The notes under the pieces: generated by a model
Told to the model about the DNA's origin: nothing
The model's input: the letters and a program-made list of their open reading frames with translations, nothing else
Database searches by the model: none
In this document: positions 28,467 through 35,790 of the stretch, piece after piece
Layout of the letters: each line of letters begins with the position of its first letter
How positions within the stretch are numbered: the stretch's first letter is position 1
Assembly: GCF_000789235.1 (NCBI RefSeq)
Contig: NZ_KN525716.1
Span: forward strand, 2,276,100 to 2,340,099
Reading direction: 5' to 3'
Origin: Wocania ichthyoenteri Th78
GTDB lineage: Bacteria > Bacteroidota > Bacteroidia > Flavobacteriales > Flavobacteriaceae
DNA: 64,000 nucleotides
Made by a program: the position numbers and the translations under genes

Positions 28467-29336
28467 TTACTTTTCTTTCAAACTCCTATAAAAAGTACGT
28501 CGTATTTTTTTAGAGGTAATAAAATTCCAACTATAATTTAAATCATCATACTTTTTAGTAAGTGAAGTGTTATTAGCAACTTCATCTTCCGTCTTTTCAG
28601 AGTCTATTTCATCTAAAACAAGAGTCTTTAAATTTTCAAGCATGCTTAAGAAAAATTGATACTCTTTTTTATTAGATAGTTTTCCGTGTCCTGGAATTAT
28701 CTTTGTATTATCATCAATAAGTATAAGTGCGCTTTTAACAGCGTTGATATAGCCATCTATACTTCCACCAGAGTTTAAATCTATATAAGGGTAGCGTTCA
28801 TTAAAATATGTGTCTCCAGTATGTAATATATTGCTTTCTGTAAAATATAACATGGCATCTCCATCGGTATGGGCATTTTCAACATGAAAAATAAGTACTT
28901 GCTCTCCATTAATATGAATACTTAACTTGTTATTAAAAGTAATAATAGGGAGTGATTTGTCTAATTGGTTATCATTTGCTTTAACACGTTTATAGACATT
29001 ATCGTGTGCCATAATATGAGTTCCTGTTTTTGATATGTTAGCATTTCCGCCAGTGTGGTCTCCGTGGTGATGCGTGTTAACTAGAAATTTAATGTCTTTT
29101 TTACTTATATTTTTAATCGCAGCTAAAATTTTTGGTGTTAATCTTGCAAACTGGCTGTCAATCATTAAAACACCATCTTCTCCAACCGAAACCCCAATAT
29201 TACCACCTTGACCTTCTAGCATATAAATATTTTTGGAAAGTTTATTAGTTTTTATAACAACCTCGTTGTTTTGTCCGCAAGCTATAAATACAATTGAAAA
29301 AGCGAAAAATGAGCAAATGGTTTTAAGTGTTTTCAT
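28467..29336 (-). CDS. Metallo-beta-lactamase-fold hydrolase, putative lipoprotein
   Basis: I start it at the ATG at 29336 because 'MKTLKTICSFFAFSIVFIAC' is then a standard lipoprotein signal with Cys20; an ATG 21 bp upstream (29357) is also in frame. The 289-residue product has the zinc motif 'HHHGDH' (89-94), further ligands at His156 ('AHTDGD'), Asp175 ('HTGDTYF') and His217 ('PGHG'). These define an MBL-fold hydrolase close to the broad family that includes metallo-beta-lactamases and quinoprotein-associated relatives. Substrate cannot be inferred; it should not be called a resistance gene. It is divergent from ctaB and convergent with remB. Confidence 0.85.
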   Translation of the reverse strand: MKTLKTICSFFAFSIVFIACGQNNEVVIKTNKLSKNIYMLEGQGGNIGVSVGEDGVLMIDSQFARLTPKILAAIKNISKKDIKFLVNTHHHGDHTGGNANISKTGTHIMAHDNVYKRVKANDNQLDKSLPIITFNNKLSIHINGEQVLIFHVENAHTDGDAMLYFTESNILHTGDTYFNERYPYIDLNSGGSIDGYINAVKSALILIDDNTKIIPGHGKLSNKKEYQFFLSMLENLKTLVLDEIDSEKTEDEVANNTSLTKKYDDLNYSWNFITSKKIRRTFYRSLKEK

Positions 29337-29376
29337 TTTTAATGATATGTGAAGCATTAGTAATATTATAAAAATA

Positions 29377-29384
29377 CAAAATTA
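29377..29384 (-). promoter_or_regulatory. Possible -7 box for the MBL-fold gene
   Basis: On the minus strand this reads TAATTTTG, an exact TAnnTTTG match 41 bp upstream of the chosen start. No clear -33 element was seen. Confidence 0.3.
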
Positions 29385-29449
29385 TGAGTGAAGCTATATT
29401 TTTTAATTCCGAATAACTTTTGCGCTTGAAATTTTAGCATTAAAAAGCA

Positions 29450-29480
29450 TTGCTCAAATTGCTTTAATAAAGTATCTTTG
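29450..29480 (+). promoter_or_regulatory. Promoter of the cytochrome oxidase cluster
   Basis: TTG (29450-29452), 20-bp spacer, TATCTTTG (29473-29480), a good Bacteroidetes promoter. The ctaB start is 35 bp downstream and is preceded by an AAGGAAA stretch that can serve as ribosome binding site. Confidence 0.65.
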
Positions 29481-29515
29481 CACTCGCATTATAAAACGAT
29501 CAAGAAAAGGAAACA

Positions 29516-30409
29516 TTGAGTAATTCAAAATCTTCAATAGCAACACATTCTGTAATTTCAGATTTCAAAGAAATCACTAAAATGCGATTGGCATTAAGTG
29601 TGGTTTTTTCATCACTTGCAGGCTACCTATTAGGCGCAGAAACGGTAGATTTTAAAACTTTAATTTTATTAGCATTTGGTGGCTACTTTATGGTTGGTGC
29701 ATCGAACGCGTTTAACCAAATTATTGAAAAAGATTTAGACGCGTTGATGAATCGCACGAAGGACAGACCTATTCCAGCTGGACGTATGTCGGTTAACACT
29801 GCATTTATTATTGCGTCAATTTTCACATTGTTTGGCATCATTATATTGTACACCATCAACAAGCAAACTGCTATGTTTGGTGCAATTTCTATATTTTTAT
29901 ACACTTGTTTTTATACGCCTTTAAAAACTAAAACACCATTAGCTGTATTTGTTGGTGCCATCCCAGGAGCTATTCCGTTTATGTTAGGTTGGGTAGCTGC
30001 AACAGACGATTTTGGTATAGAACCAGGAACTTTGTTTGCATTACAATTTTTCTGGCAGTTTCCTCATTTTTGGGCAATCGGGTGGTTTTTATTTGAAGAT
30101 TATAAAAAAGGCGGATTCTTTATGTTGCCAACAGGAAAACAAGATAAAGGTACTGCGGTGCAAACTATTATGTATACCATTTGGACACTAATAGTATCTA
30201 TAATTCCAGTATTTGGATTTACAGGAAAACTGCAACTATCAATAGTAGCGGCAGTAATTGTATTGCTTTTAGGGTTATGGATGCTGTATTATGCCATTCG
30301 CTTATTTAGATTAATGACTGAAAAATCAGCAAAACAATTGATGCTAGTTAGTGTATCTTACATTTCATTGGTGCAAATTGTTTATGTAATCGATAAATTT
30401 ATTAGATAA
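29516..30409 (+). CDS. ctaB: Heme o synthase (protoheme IX farnesyltransferase)
   Basis: This 297-residue membrane prenyltransferase of the UbiA superfamily attaches farnesyl to heme b, giving heme o for terminal oxidases. The Asp-rich motif and following 'MNRTKDRPIPAGRM' occupy ~64-91, and the second conserved loop 'DYKKGGFFMLP' lies near 195-205. About eight hydrophobic helices are seen. The start is TTG at 29516, chosen because an AAGGAAA sequence precedes it at proper distance and it keeps the N-terminal segment before the first helix; the next ATG is at codon 23. It is the first gene of a run of oxidase genes; the next start is 2 bp after its stop. cyoE is the alternative name. Confidence 0.93.
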   Translation: MSNSKSSIATHSVISDFKEITKMRLALSVVFSSLAGYLLGAETVDFKTLILLAFGGYFMVGASNAFNQIIEKDLDALMNRTKDRPIPAGRMSVNTAFIIASIFTLFGIIILYTINKQTAMFGAISIFLYTCFYTPLKTKTPLAVFVGAIPGAIPFMLGWVAATDDFGIEPGTLFALQFFWQFPHFWAIGWFLFEDYKKGGFFMLPTGKQDKGTAVQTIMYTIWTLIVSIIPVFGFTGKLQLSIVAAVIVLLLGLWMLYYAIRLFRLMTEKSAKQLMLVSVSYISLVQIVYVIDKFIR

Positions 30410-30411
30410 CT

Positions 30412-30993
30412 ATGGATTTAACTCAAGGTACTTTAGAAGAAAAAAATAATAGAGCAAAAAAAATGATGCTTTGGTTTGGTATTGTTTCACTTATTATGTC
30501 TTTTGCAGGATGGACAAGTGCATTTGTAGTTAGTAGTTCTCGACCAGATTGGTTAAAAGATTTTCAATTACCAAGTGCTTTTATTATTAGCACAGTTATT
30601 ATTTTAGTAAGTAGTGTTACATTTATTTTGGCTAAACAAGCTTTAAAAAAGGACAATAGACAATCTACTACAATGTGGTTGTTAGTAACATTAGTATTAG
30701 GAATTATTTTTATTTTCTATCAATTTAAAGGCTTTCAACAAATTATAGATTTAGGCTATAATTTTACAGGACCAACTAGTAATGTAACTATGTCTTACAT
30801 TTATTTAATAGCTATTGTACATATTTTGCACGTGGTTGTTGGGTTAATTTGTTTATTGGTCGTAATTTATAATCATTTTAAACAAAAGTATAACGTATCG
30901 AAAATGCTAGGTTTTGAACTCGCAGCTACCTTTTGGCATTTTATAGATATACTATGGGTGTATCTCTTTTTATTTTTATATTTCATTAGATAA
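30412..30993 (+). CDS. Cytochrome c oxidase subunit III family protein (short paralogue)
   Basis: The 193-residue protein has five hydrophobic helices. 'MLWFGIVSLIMSFAGWTSAFVV' covers the first (~19-40), and the C-terminal 'LAATFWHFIDILWVYLFLFLYF' is the signature end of heme-copper oxidase subunit III (its core is 'TFWHFIDILWVYLF'). Subunit III stabilises the oxidase and carries no redox cofactor. It is paralogous to the next gene and has only a short loop where that protein has a long insertion. Spacing to ctaB is 2 bp, so they are co-transcribed. Subunits I and II are not in the window. Confidence 0.88.
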   Translation: MDLTQGTLEEKNNRAKKMMLWFGIVSLIMSFAGWTSAFVVSSSRPDWLKDFQLPSAFIISTVIILVSSVTFILAKQALKKDNRQSTTMWLLVTLVLGIIFIFYQFKGFQQIIDLGYNFTGPTSNVTMSYIYLIAIVHILHVVVGLICLLVVIYNHFKQKYNVSKMLGFELAATFWHFIDILWVYLFLFLYFIR

Positions 30994-31039
30994 ATAAAAT
31001 GATTATTTTTGTGCAACTTTTAAAAAACAACCAATACAT

Positions 31040-32041
31040 ATGAGTACTACAGTTGTAAATACTGGAACAGAAGGAAAAACTTGGGGTGGAGGTAACCAAC
31101 CTCTTAAAGCAAGTTATGGCAAAATGATGATGTGGTTTTTCATTGTTTCTGATGCCTTAACATTTTCTGGGTTTTTAGCAGCCTATGGATTTTCAAGATT
31201 TAAGTTTATAGATTCATGGCCAATAGCCGACGAAGTGTTTACTCACTTTCCGTTTTTACACGGTGTAGATGCACCAATGTATTATGTGGCTTTTATGACG
31301 TTTGTACTTATTATGTCGTCTGTAACTATGGTTTTAGCGGTTGATGCTGGACATCATATGAATAAAACTAAAGTAACTTGGTACATGTTTTTAACCATTA
31401 TTGGAGGTTTAATTTTCGTGGGCTCTCAAGCTTGGGAATGGAACACGTTTATTAAAGGTGATTATGGTGCTATTCAAACCAAAGGAGGAAACATTTTACA
31501 GTTTGGAGAGTATAAAGACGTTGATGGCGAGCAAGTTTTCAAACGTGTAGCCTTAAGAGACTTTGTTGTGGCTGGAGAAAATGATAGAACTGTACACGAG
31601 CGTAAAAACGGATTGTGGTTTGTTGATGAAGGTACATTACCAACATATACAGTAGAAGAAGTTGTTTATGGCTTAGAATCTCATGATAATGTATTAGTGA
31701 GAACGCAAATTATAAACGAAGCTGGCGAAAAAACAGTACTATCTAGAGCTGAATCTTTAAGACAAATTAAAGAGAATGGAAGAGCGGTTGTAGAAGGCGC
31801 TAACTTACATGTAAACGAATACGGTTCACCATTATTTGCAGACTTCTTTTTCTTTATAACAGGGTTTCACGGTTTCCACGTATTTTCAGGAGTACTTATT
31901 AATATCATCATTTTCTTTAATGTGATATTAGGAACTTACGAGCGTAGAGGAAGTTACGAAATGGTTGAAAAAGTTGGTCTTTATTGGCACTTTGTAGATT
32001 TAGTTTGGGTATTTGTATTTACATTCTTCTACTTAGTTTAA
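31040..32041 (+). CDS. Cytochrome c oxidase subunit III with a ~120-residue insertion
   Basis: The 333-residue protein shares the subunit III fold: helices at ~28-50, 78-101, 113-133, 266-290 and 310-333, and the signature 'LYWHFVDLVWVFVFTFFYLV' at the C-terminus. Residues ~140-262 between the third and fourth helices form a hydrophilic insert absent from the 193-residue paralogue upstream. This domain has Gly/Val/Glu-rich strands and no motif I recognise. Similar long subunit III proteins occur in Bacteroidetes as far as I recall. It is probably part of the caa3-type or related oxidase whose subunit IV follows 56 bp downstream. A TATTTTTG box at 31004-31011 may add an internal promoter. Confidence 0.88.
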   Translation: MSTTVVNTGTEGKTWGGGNQPLKASYGKMMMWFFIVSDALTFSGFLAAYGFSRFKFIDSWPIADEVFTHFPFLHGVDAPMYYVAFMTFVLIMSSVTMVLAVDAGHHMNKTKVTWYMFLTIIGGLIFVGSQAWEWNTFIKGDYGAIQTKGGNILQFGEYKDVDGEQVFKRVALRDFVVAGENDRTVHERKNGLWFVDEGTLPTYTVEEVVYGLESHDNVLVRTQIINEAGEKTVLSRAESLRQIKENGRAVVEGANLHVNEYGSPLFADFFFFITGFHGFHVFSGVLINIIIFFNVILGTYERRGSYEMVEKVGLYWHFVDLVWVFVFTFFYLV

Positions 32042-32097
32042 TTGAATTAAAATATATTTTCATTTCCTTGAAGAAGGAAATCTAAAAGCATTATAAA

Positions 32098-32478
32098 ATG
32101 GCACACGAGCATAAATTAGAAATATTTAGAGGTTTAGTAAAGTTTAAATCAAATACTCAAAAAATTTGGGGTGTTTTAGTTTTTTTAACCTTTGTAACAA
32201 TAATAGAAGTAGTATTAGGTATAATTAAGCCAGAAAGTTTAATGGGACAAGTTTTAGGCATGAAAGCTTTAAACTGGATATTTATTATCTTAACCATTGT
32301 AAAAGCCTATTACATTACTTGGGATTTTATGCACATGCGAGATGAAACTAGAAGTTTAAGACGTATGGTGGTTTGGACAGCAATCTTCTTGATTTTATAC
32401 TTAATATTCATTTTATTAAAAGAAGGCGAATACGTTTTTGATGTATATAAAGATGGATTTATAAAAAATGATTTTTAA
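32098..32478 (+). CDS. Cytochrome c oxidase subunit IV family protein
   Basis: The 126-residue protein has three hydrophobic helices (~25-45, 57-76, 89-108). 'YYITWDFMHMRDETRSLRRM' (~76-95) is the segment typical of bacterial prokaryotic-type subunit IV (CtaF/CyoD-like). It is a small accessory subunit of heme-copper oxidases and follows subunit III directly. A repeat element and a probable terminator lie between it and the next gene, so the ctaB to subunit IV run may form one transcription unit. Confidence 0.85.
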   Translation: MAHEHKLEIFRGLVKFKSNTQKIWGVLVFLTFVTIIEVVLGIIKPESLMGQVLGMKALNWIFIILTIVKAYYITWDFMHMRDETRSLRRMVVWTAIFLILYLIFILLKEGEYVFDVYKDGFIKNDF

Positions 32479-32494
32479 AAGATTTTATTTGAGT

Positions 32495-32541
32495 TTGCAC
32501 TGAGCGCCTGTGCTGAGCGGAGCCTAAGTAAGTCGAAGTGT
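32495..32541 (+). repeat. Expanded CTGAGCG...GTCGAAG repeat with internal duplication
   Basis: Begins 'ttgcactgagcgcctgtgct' and ends 'aagtcgaagtgt', with 'ctgagcg' present twice (32500-32506 and 32513-32519). The ends CACT/AGTG are complementary. It lies 17 bp after the subunit IV stop. Confidence 0.6.
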
Positions 32542-32554
32542 TAAATAGATATAT

Positions 32555-32583
32555 AAAGGTGGTTTTTAGACTGCCTTTTTTTA
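32555..32583 (+). terminator. Probable terminator after the subunit IV gene
   Basis: AAAGGTGG pairs with CTGCCTTT allowing two G-T pairs (about 32555-32562 with 32571-32578), loop ~8 bases, then a T run. The T run continues into a TATTTTTG box (32582-32589) that may start the next unit. Confidence 0.55.
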
Positions 32584-32627
32584 TTTTTGCAAACTAGTTT
32601 TTTATTTTAAAAAAAACATAAATATTA

Positions 32628-33335
32628 ATGGATTATAAGAAAGTCAGTCGCTATGTTGTTTTAGGAGTTTTGTTCTTTCTTCCTGTAACCTTTTTATTGT
32701 TTTTATACCCAGCAACGCACAATTACGAGCCATTAGATGTTGTAAATAAAGATGTATTGGATTTACAGGCGTTCTCGTCAGATTCTGAAGATTCAATCAT
32801 TTTAAAAGACCATATAACTGTACTTGGGTTTGTAGGAAATAAACCCATGGATAAACTTATTGCAACTTCTAATTTAAAAGAATTAGTATACGATAAATTT
32901 AAGGGTTTTAAGCGTTTTCAAATCGTAATTGTAGCACCAAAAGGAACAGAAGAAACTGTTGAAAAACTTAAATTAGAAATAGCATCATACGAAGATTTGC
33001 GGTTTTGGCATTTTGTATTTGGTGAACCAAGCGACATTCAGCGGTTGTTTTACAGCTTAAAATCGAAATTGAATCTTAATGAAGATTTATCATCAAATAA
33101 TGTGTTTGTTATTGATAAAGATTTAAGTCAACGTGGAAGATTAGACGATAGAACTGATAACGAGTTGGAAAAAAACAAACCTGTTTACGAATTAAATTCA
33201 TACGACTGTATTGAGGTTGCCGAAATTAAAAATAAAATGAGCGATGATTTACGCATCTTATTTACAGAATATAGGCAAAAGCGAAAAGGCGAATTTAATT
33301 CTGATACGCGAAGAGCAAACGATTTAAAAAACTGA
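32628..33335 (+). CDS. SCO-like membrane-anchored thioredoxin-fold protein lacking the CxxxC copper site
   Basis: The 235-residue protein has one N-terminal transmembrane helix (~9-27) and a soluble domain. Its strand pattern follows the SCO protein encoded next: 'HITVLGFVGNKPMDKL' lines up with the SCO strand and CxxxC loop, 'FWHFVFGEPSDIQRLFYSL' with 'NWHLMTGDKNSVYKLANEG', and 'NNVFVIDKDLSQRGR' with 'GNFALIDKNGFIRSR'. No cysteine is found at the CxxxC position (~71-76) and the copper-binding His is also absent. The alignment is by eye. It may have a structural or chaperone role in oxidase assembly. Its neighbours on both sides are oxidase genes, which supports a related function. Confidence 0.65.
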   Translation: MDYKKVSRYVVLGVLFFLPVTFLLFLYPATHNYEPLDVVNKDVLDLQAFSSDSEDSIILKDHITVLGFVGNKPMDKLIATSNLKELVYDKFKGFKRFQIVIVAPKGTEETVEKLKLEIASYEDLRFWHFVFGEPSDIQRLFYSLKSKLNLNEDLSSNNVFVIDKDLSQRGRLDDRTDNELEKNKPVYELNSYDCIEVAEIKNKMSDDLRILFTEYRQKRKGEFNSDTRRANDLKN

Positions 33336-33350
33336 AACAAATTAAACAGT

Positions 33351-33378
33351 TTGTCACACTGAGCGCAGTCTAAGTGCC
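33351..33378 (+). repeat. CTGAGCGCAGTC interspersed repeat
   Basis: 'ttgtcacactgagcgcagtc' followed by 'taagtgcc', 15 bp after a stop codon. A further fragment, 'gattctctccttcgaggga', lies at 33402-33420. Confidence 0.6.
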
Positions 33379-33437
33379 AAACTTAAAGTATAAAAAATGA
33401 TGATTCTCTCCTTCGAGGGAATGAAAAAAGAGTTGAA

Positions 33438-34181
33438 ATGAAAAAAACTAATTATTCATATATAGGAATAGCATTTATAGTTCTTGTTTTCGGAATCATA
33501 TTCATTCCTAAAATAATAGACAGAATTTCTAATGATGATGTTATACGAAACGAAAGTAGAAGTGATTTAGCAGGTGACAAAAAAGTGCCACTTTCAGATT
33601 TGGCATTCATCGAAATTAATGGTGAACCTAAAAAAGTGCCAGCGTTTTCGTTTACAAATCAAAATGGAAAAATCATTACTCATAAAGATTATGAAGGAAA
33701 GGTTTATGTTATCGAGTTTTTCTTTACAACCTGCCCAACCATTTGCCCTCGAATGAATGCAAATCTCATTCAAATTCAAAATACATTTAAAGATTTTGAA
33801 GATTTTGGTGTGGCATCATTCACTATAAACCCAGATTATGATACGCCAGAAATTCTTAAAGCTTACGCAGAACACTACGGTGTAATAAACCCAAATTGGC
33901 ATTTAATGACAGGTGATAAAAACTCAGTTTATAAATTAGCTAACGAAGGATTTAATTTGTACACAGGAGAAAATGCAGAAGTTGAAGGCGGTTTCGAGCA
34001 TTCGGGTAATTTCGCTTTAATTGATAAAAATGGATTTATTCGCTCAAGAAAAGACGGTTTTGGAAACCCAATAATTTATTATAGAGGGATAGTTTCTGAA
34101 GCAGAACAAGTAGATGAAGATGGTGTAAAAGAAGAAATTAGTGCTTTAAAAAAAGATATTAAAAAGTTACTTAACGAATAG
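33438..34181 (+). CDS. SCO1/SenC family copper chaperone for cytochrome oxidase
   Basis: The 247-residue protein has an N-terminal transmembrane anchor (~7-25) and a periplasmic thioredoxin-fold domain. Copper ligands are visible: 'TTCPTICPRM' with Cys99 and Cys103, and His188 in 'FEHSGNFALI'. SCO proteins deliver copper to the CuA site of subunit II or keep its cysteines reduced. It lies in the oxidase cluster between a degenerate SCO-like gene and a DUF420 gene. Length and motifs are normal for the family. Confidence 0.93.
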   Translation: MKKTNYSYIGIAFIVLVFGIIFIPKIIDRISNDDVIRNESRSDLAGDKKVPLSDLAFIEINGEPKKVPAFSFTNQNGKIITHKDYEGKVYVIEFFFTTCPTICPRMNANLIQIQNTFKDFEDFGVASFTINPDYDTPEILKAYAEHYGVINPNWHLMTGDKNSVYKLANEGFNLYTGENAEVEGGFEHSGNFALIDKNGFIRSRKDGFGNPIIYYRGIVSEAEQVDEDGVKEEISALKKDIKKLLNE

Positions 34182-34182
34182 T

Positions 34183-34234
34183 TTTGTCATTCAATGTGCA
34201 CACTGAGCGCAGTCGAAGTACGAAGCAAAAATCT
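34183..34234 (+). repeat. Interspersed repeats, one apparently nested in another
   Basis: 'ttgtcattc' (34184-34192) and 'cgaagcaaaaatct' (34221-34234) look like the two halves of a GTCATTC hairpin repeat. Between them lies a CACTGAGCGCAGTCGAAGTA repeat (34201-34220). It starts 2 bp after the SCO stop codon. Confidence 0.55.
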
Positions 34235-34242
34235 TTTGAAAA

Positions 34243-34779
34243 ATGAATAATCAAGACCCTATTTTAGACGATAAAAAATACAACACACTAATAGTTATTT
34301 TATCCATAGTTATACCCATTATTGTAGCTGTATTGTTTAGTGTAAAAATACCAAATGTAGAGCCTCTAAGCTTTTTACCTCCAATTTATGCTACCATAAA
34401 CGGATTGACAGCTGTTATTTTAGTTATAGCTTTTTTCGCCATTAAAAAGAAGAATATAGTGTTGCATGAAAATTTAATGACTACTGCTATTTGGTGTTCA
34501 GCTGCCTTTTTGCTTATGTATGTAGCCTATCATATGACGAGTGATTCTACTAAATTTGGTGGTGAAGGTGCTATTAAATATGTTTATTATTTTATATTAT
34601 TAACACACATAGTGCTATCTATTGTAGTTATACCATTCGTATTAATTACATACGTTAGAGCAATTACAAACAATTTTGAAAAACATAAAAAAATAGCTAG
34701 AATAACATTCCCGTTATGGCTTTATGTTGCTGCAACTGGTGTTATAGTTTATATTATGATTTCACCTTACTACGTATAA
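34243..34779 (+). CDS. DUF420 family membrane protein
   Basis: The 178-residue protein has about five hydrophobic helices (~15-34, 46-68, 82-100, 115-142, 155-175). Conserved positions include 'HENLMTTAIWCSAAFLLMYV' (~78-97), 'YHMTSD' and His121 in 'ILLTHIVLSIVVIP'. DUF420 proteins are commonly encoded beside SCO and cytochrome oxidase genes and are thought to take part in oxidase assembly, possibly in heme or copper handling (CtaM-like). The next start lies 2 bp after its stop. Confidence 0.85.
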   Translation: MNNQDPILDDKKYNTLIVILSIVIPIIVAVLFSVKIPNVEPLSFLPPIYATINGLTAVILVIAFFAIKKKNIVLHENLMTTAIWCSAAFLLMYVAYHMTSDSTKFGGEGAIKYVYYFILLTHIVLSIVVIPFVLITYVRAITNNFEKHKKIARITFPLWLYVAATGVIVYIMISPYYV

Positions 34780-34781
34780 AA

Positions 34782-35000
34782 ATGAAACATAGAATTGTCT
34801 TTATTTTCTTTTCTCTTTTCTCCTTTCTAAAAACGAATGCACAATGTGCCATGTGTCGTGCTGTATTAGAAAGTGAAGAAGGGCAAGCTACCGCAGAAGG
34901 TATTAACGATGGTATTGTATATTTAATGGCAATTCCATATATACTTGTTGGAGGTATTGCATATTTTATTTATAAGAAATTCAATACGTTAAAAAAGTAA
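34782..35000 (+). CDS. Small membrane protein with signal peptide and CxxC motif
   Basis: I place the start at the ATG at 34782 because it gives a clean signal peptide (cleavage after 'TNAQ', ~residue 20) and sits 2 bp after the DUF420 stop; the frame is open further upstream but would overlap DUF420. The 72-residue protein has 'CAMCRAVLES' directly after the cleavage site (CxxC) and one C-terminal transmembrane helix (~45-63) with a Lys-rich tail. I recognise no named family. Its place at the end of the oxidase-assembly genes and the exposed CxxC suggest metal or thiol handling, which is inference. Confidence 0.7.
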   Translation: MKHRIVFIFFSLFSFLKTNAQCAMCRAVLESEEGQATAEGINDGIVYLMAIPYILVGGIAYFIYKKFNTLKK

Positions 35001-35088
35001 TAAAAATTTTTAGGTACAATTTTTGTAACATTTCTTTGTCTTTTAAGTCTAACTACAAAGCCTTAGCTTTATTAAATCAATCAAGAAA

Positions 35089-35790
35089 ATGTTAAAAATT
35101 AGCCAGCTTCACAAGTCCTATCCTATAGGCGATTCCAGTTTACATGTTTTAAAAGGTATTGACCTCTCTGTAGAGGAAGGAGAAATGGTTGCTATTATGG
35201 GGTCTTCCGGATCTGGAAAATCGACATTATTAAATATTATTGGTATGTTAGATGAAGCCGATGAAGGAGAATATATACTAGATGGATTACCAATAAAAGA
35301 TCTTACCGAAAAAAAAGCAGCTGTTTACAGAAATAAGTTTTTAGGATTCATTTTTCAATCTTTCAACCTTATAAACTATAAAAATGCACTTGAAAATGTA
35401 GCATTGCCATTATATTATCAAGGTATGAAACGTAAGCAACGCCAAGAATTGGCCATGTTTCATTTAGAAAAAGTTGGATTAGCAGATTGGGCGCAACACT
35501 TACCAAAAGAGCTTTCTGGTGGTCAAAATCAGCGTGTGGCTATTGCAAGAGCATTAGCTGCAAACCCTAAACTACTTCTAGCAGATGAGCCTACAGGTGC
35601 ACTTGATACACAAACCTCGCATGAAATTATGGCTTTTATTCAGCAATTAAATGATGAAGGCAAAACCATTTTAATGGTAACACATGAGGAAGATATAGCA
35701 AATATGTGTAAGCGTATTGTAAGATTGCGAGATGGTGTTATAATGGAAGATAAAAAGGTAGAACAAGTTAGGGCAGAGCAGTATGTTTGA
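35089..35790 (+). CDS. ABC transporter ATP-binding protein, MacB/LolD type
   Basis: This 233-residue ATPase has Walker A 'GSSGSGKST' (38-46), a Q-loop 'IFQSFNLI', the signature 'LSGGQ' (142-146), Walker B 'LLADE' (163-167) and an H-loop 'MVTHEEDIA'. It resembles the LolD/MacB-type ATPases that work with long-loop permeases as mechanotransmission devices. The two following permease genes, an adaptor and a TolC gene form one operon with it; its 3' end overlaps the first permease by 8 bp. Confidence 0.93.
   Translation: MLKISQLHKSYPIGDSSLHVLKGIDLSVEEGEMVAIMGSSGSGKSTLLNIIGMLDEADEGEYILDGLPIKDLTEKKAAVYRNKFLGFIFQSFNLINYKNALENVALPLYYQGMKRKQRQELAMFHLEKVGLADWAQHLPKELSGGQNQRVAIARALAANPKLLLADEPTGALDTQTSHEIMAFIQQLNDEGKTILMVTHEEDIANMCKRIVRLRDGVIMEDKKVEQVRAEQYV

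Noticed and set aside
28467-29336. Antibiotic resistance metallo-beta-lactamase
   Set aside because: The zinc motif is shared by a very large hydrolase family; nothing in the sequence or context indicates beta-lactam hydrolysis.
34716-34781. Upstream extension of the small CxxC membrane protein
   Set aside because: The extra residues (Cys/Tyr-rich) come from overlap with the DUF420 gene and would destroy the signal peptide.
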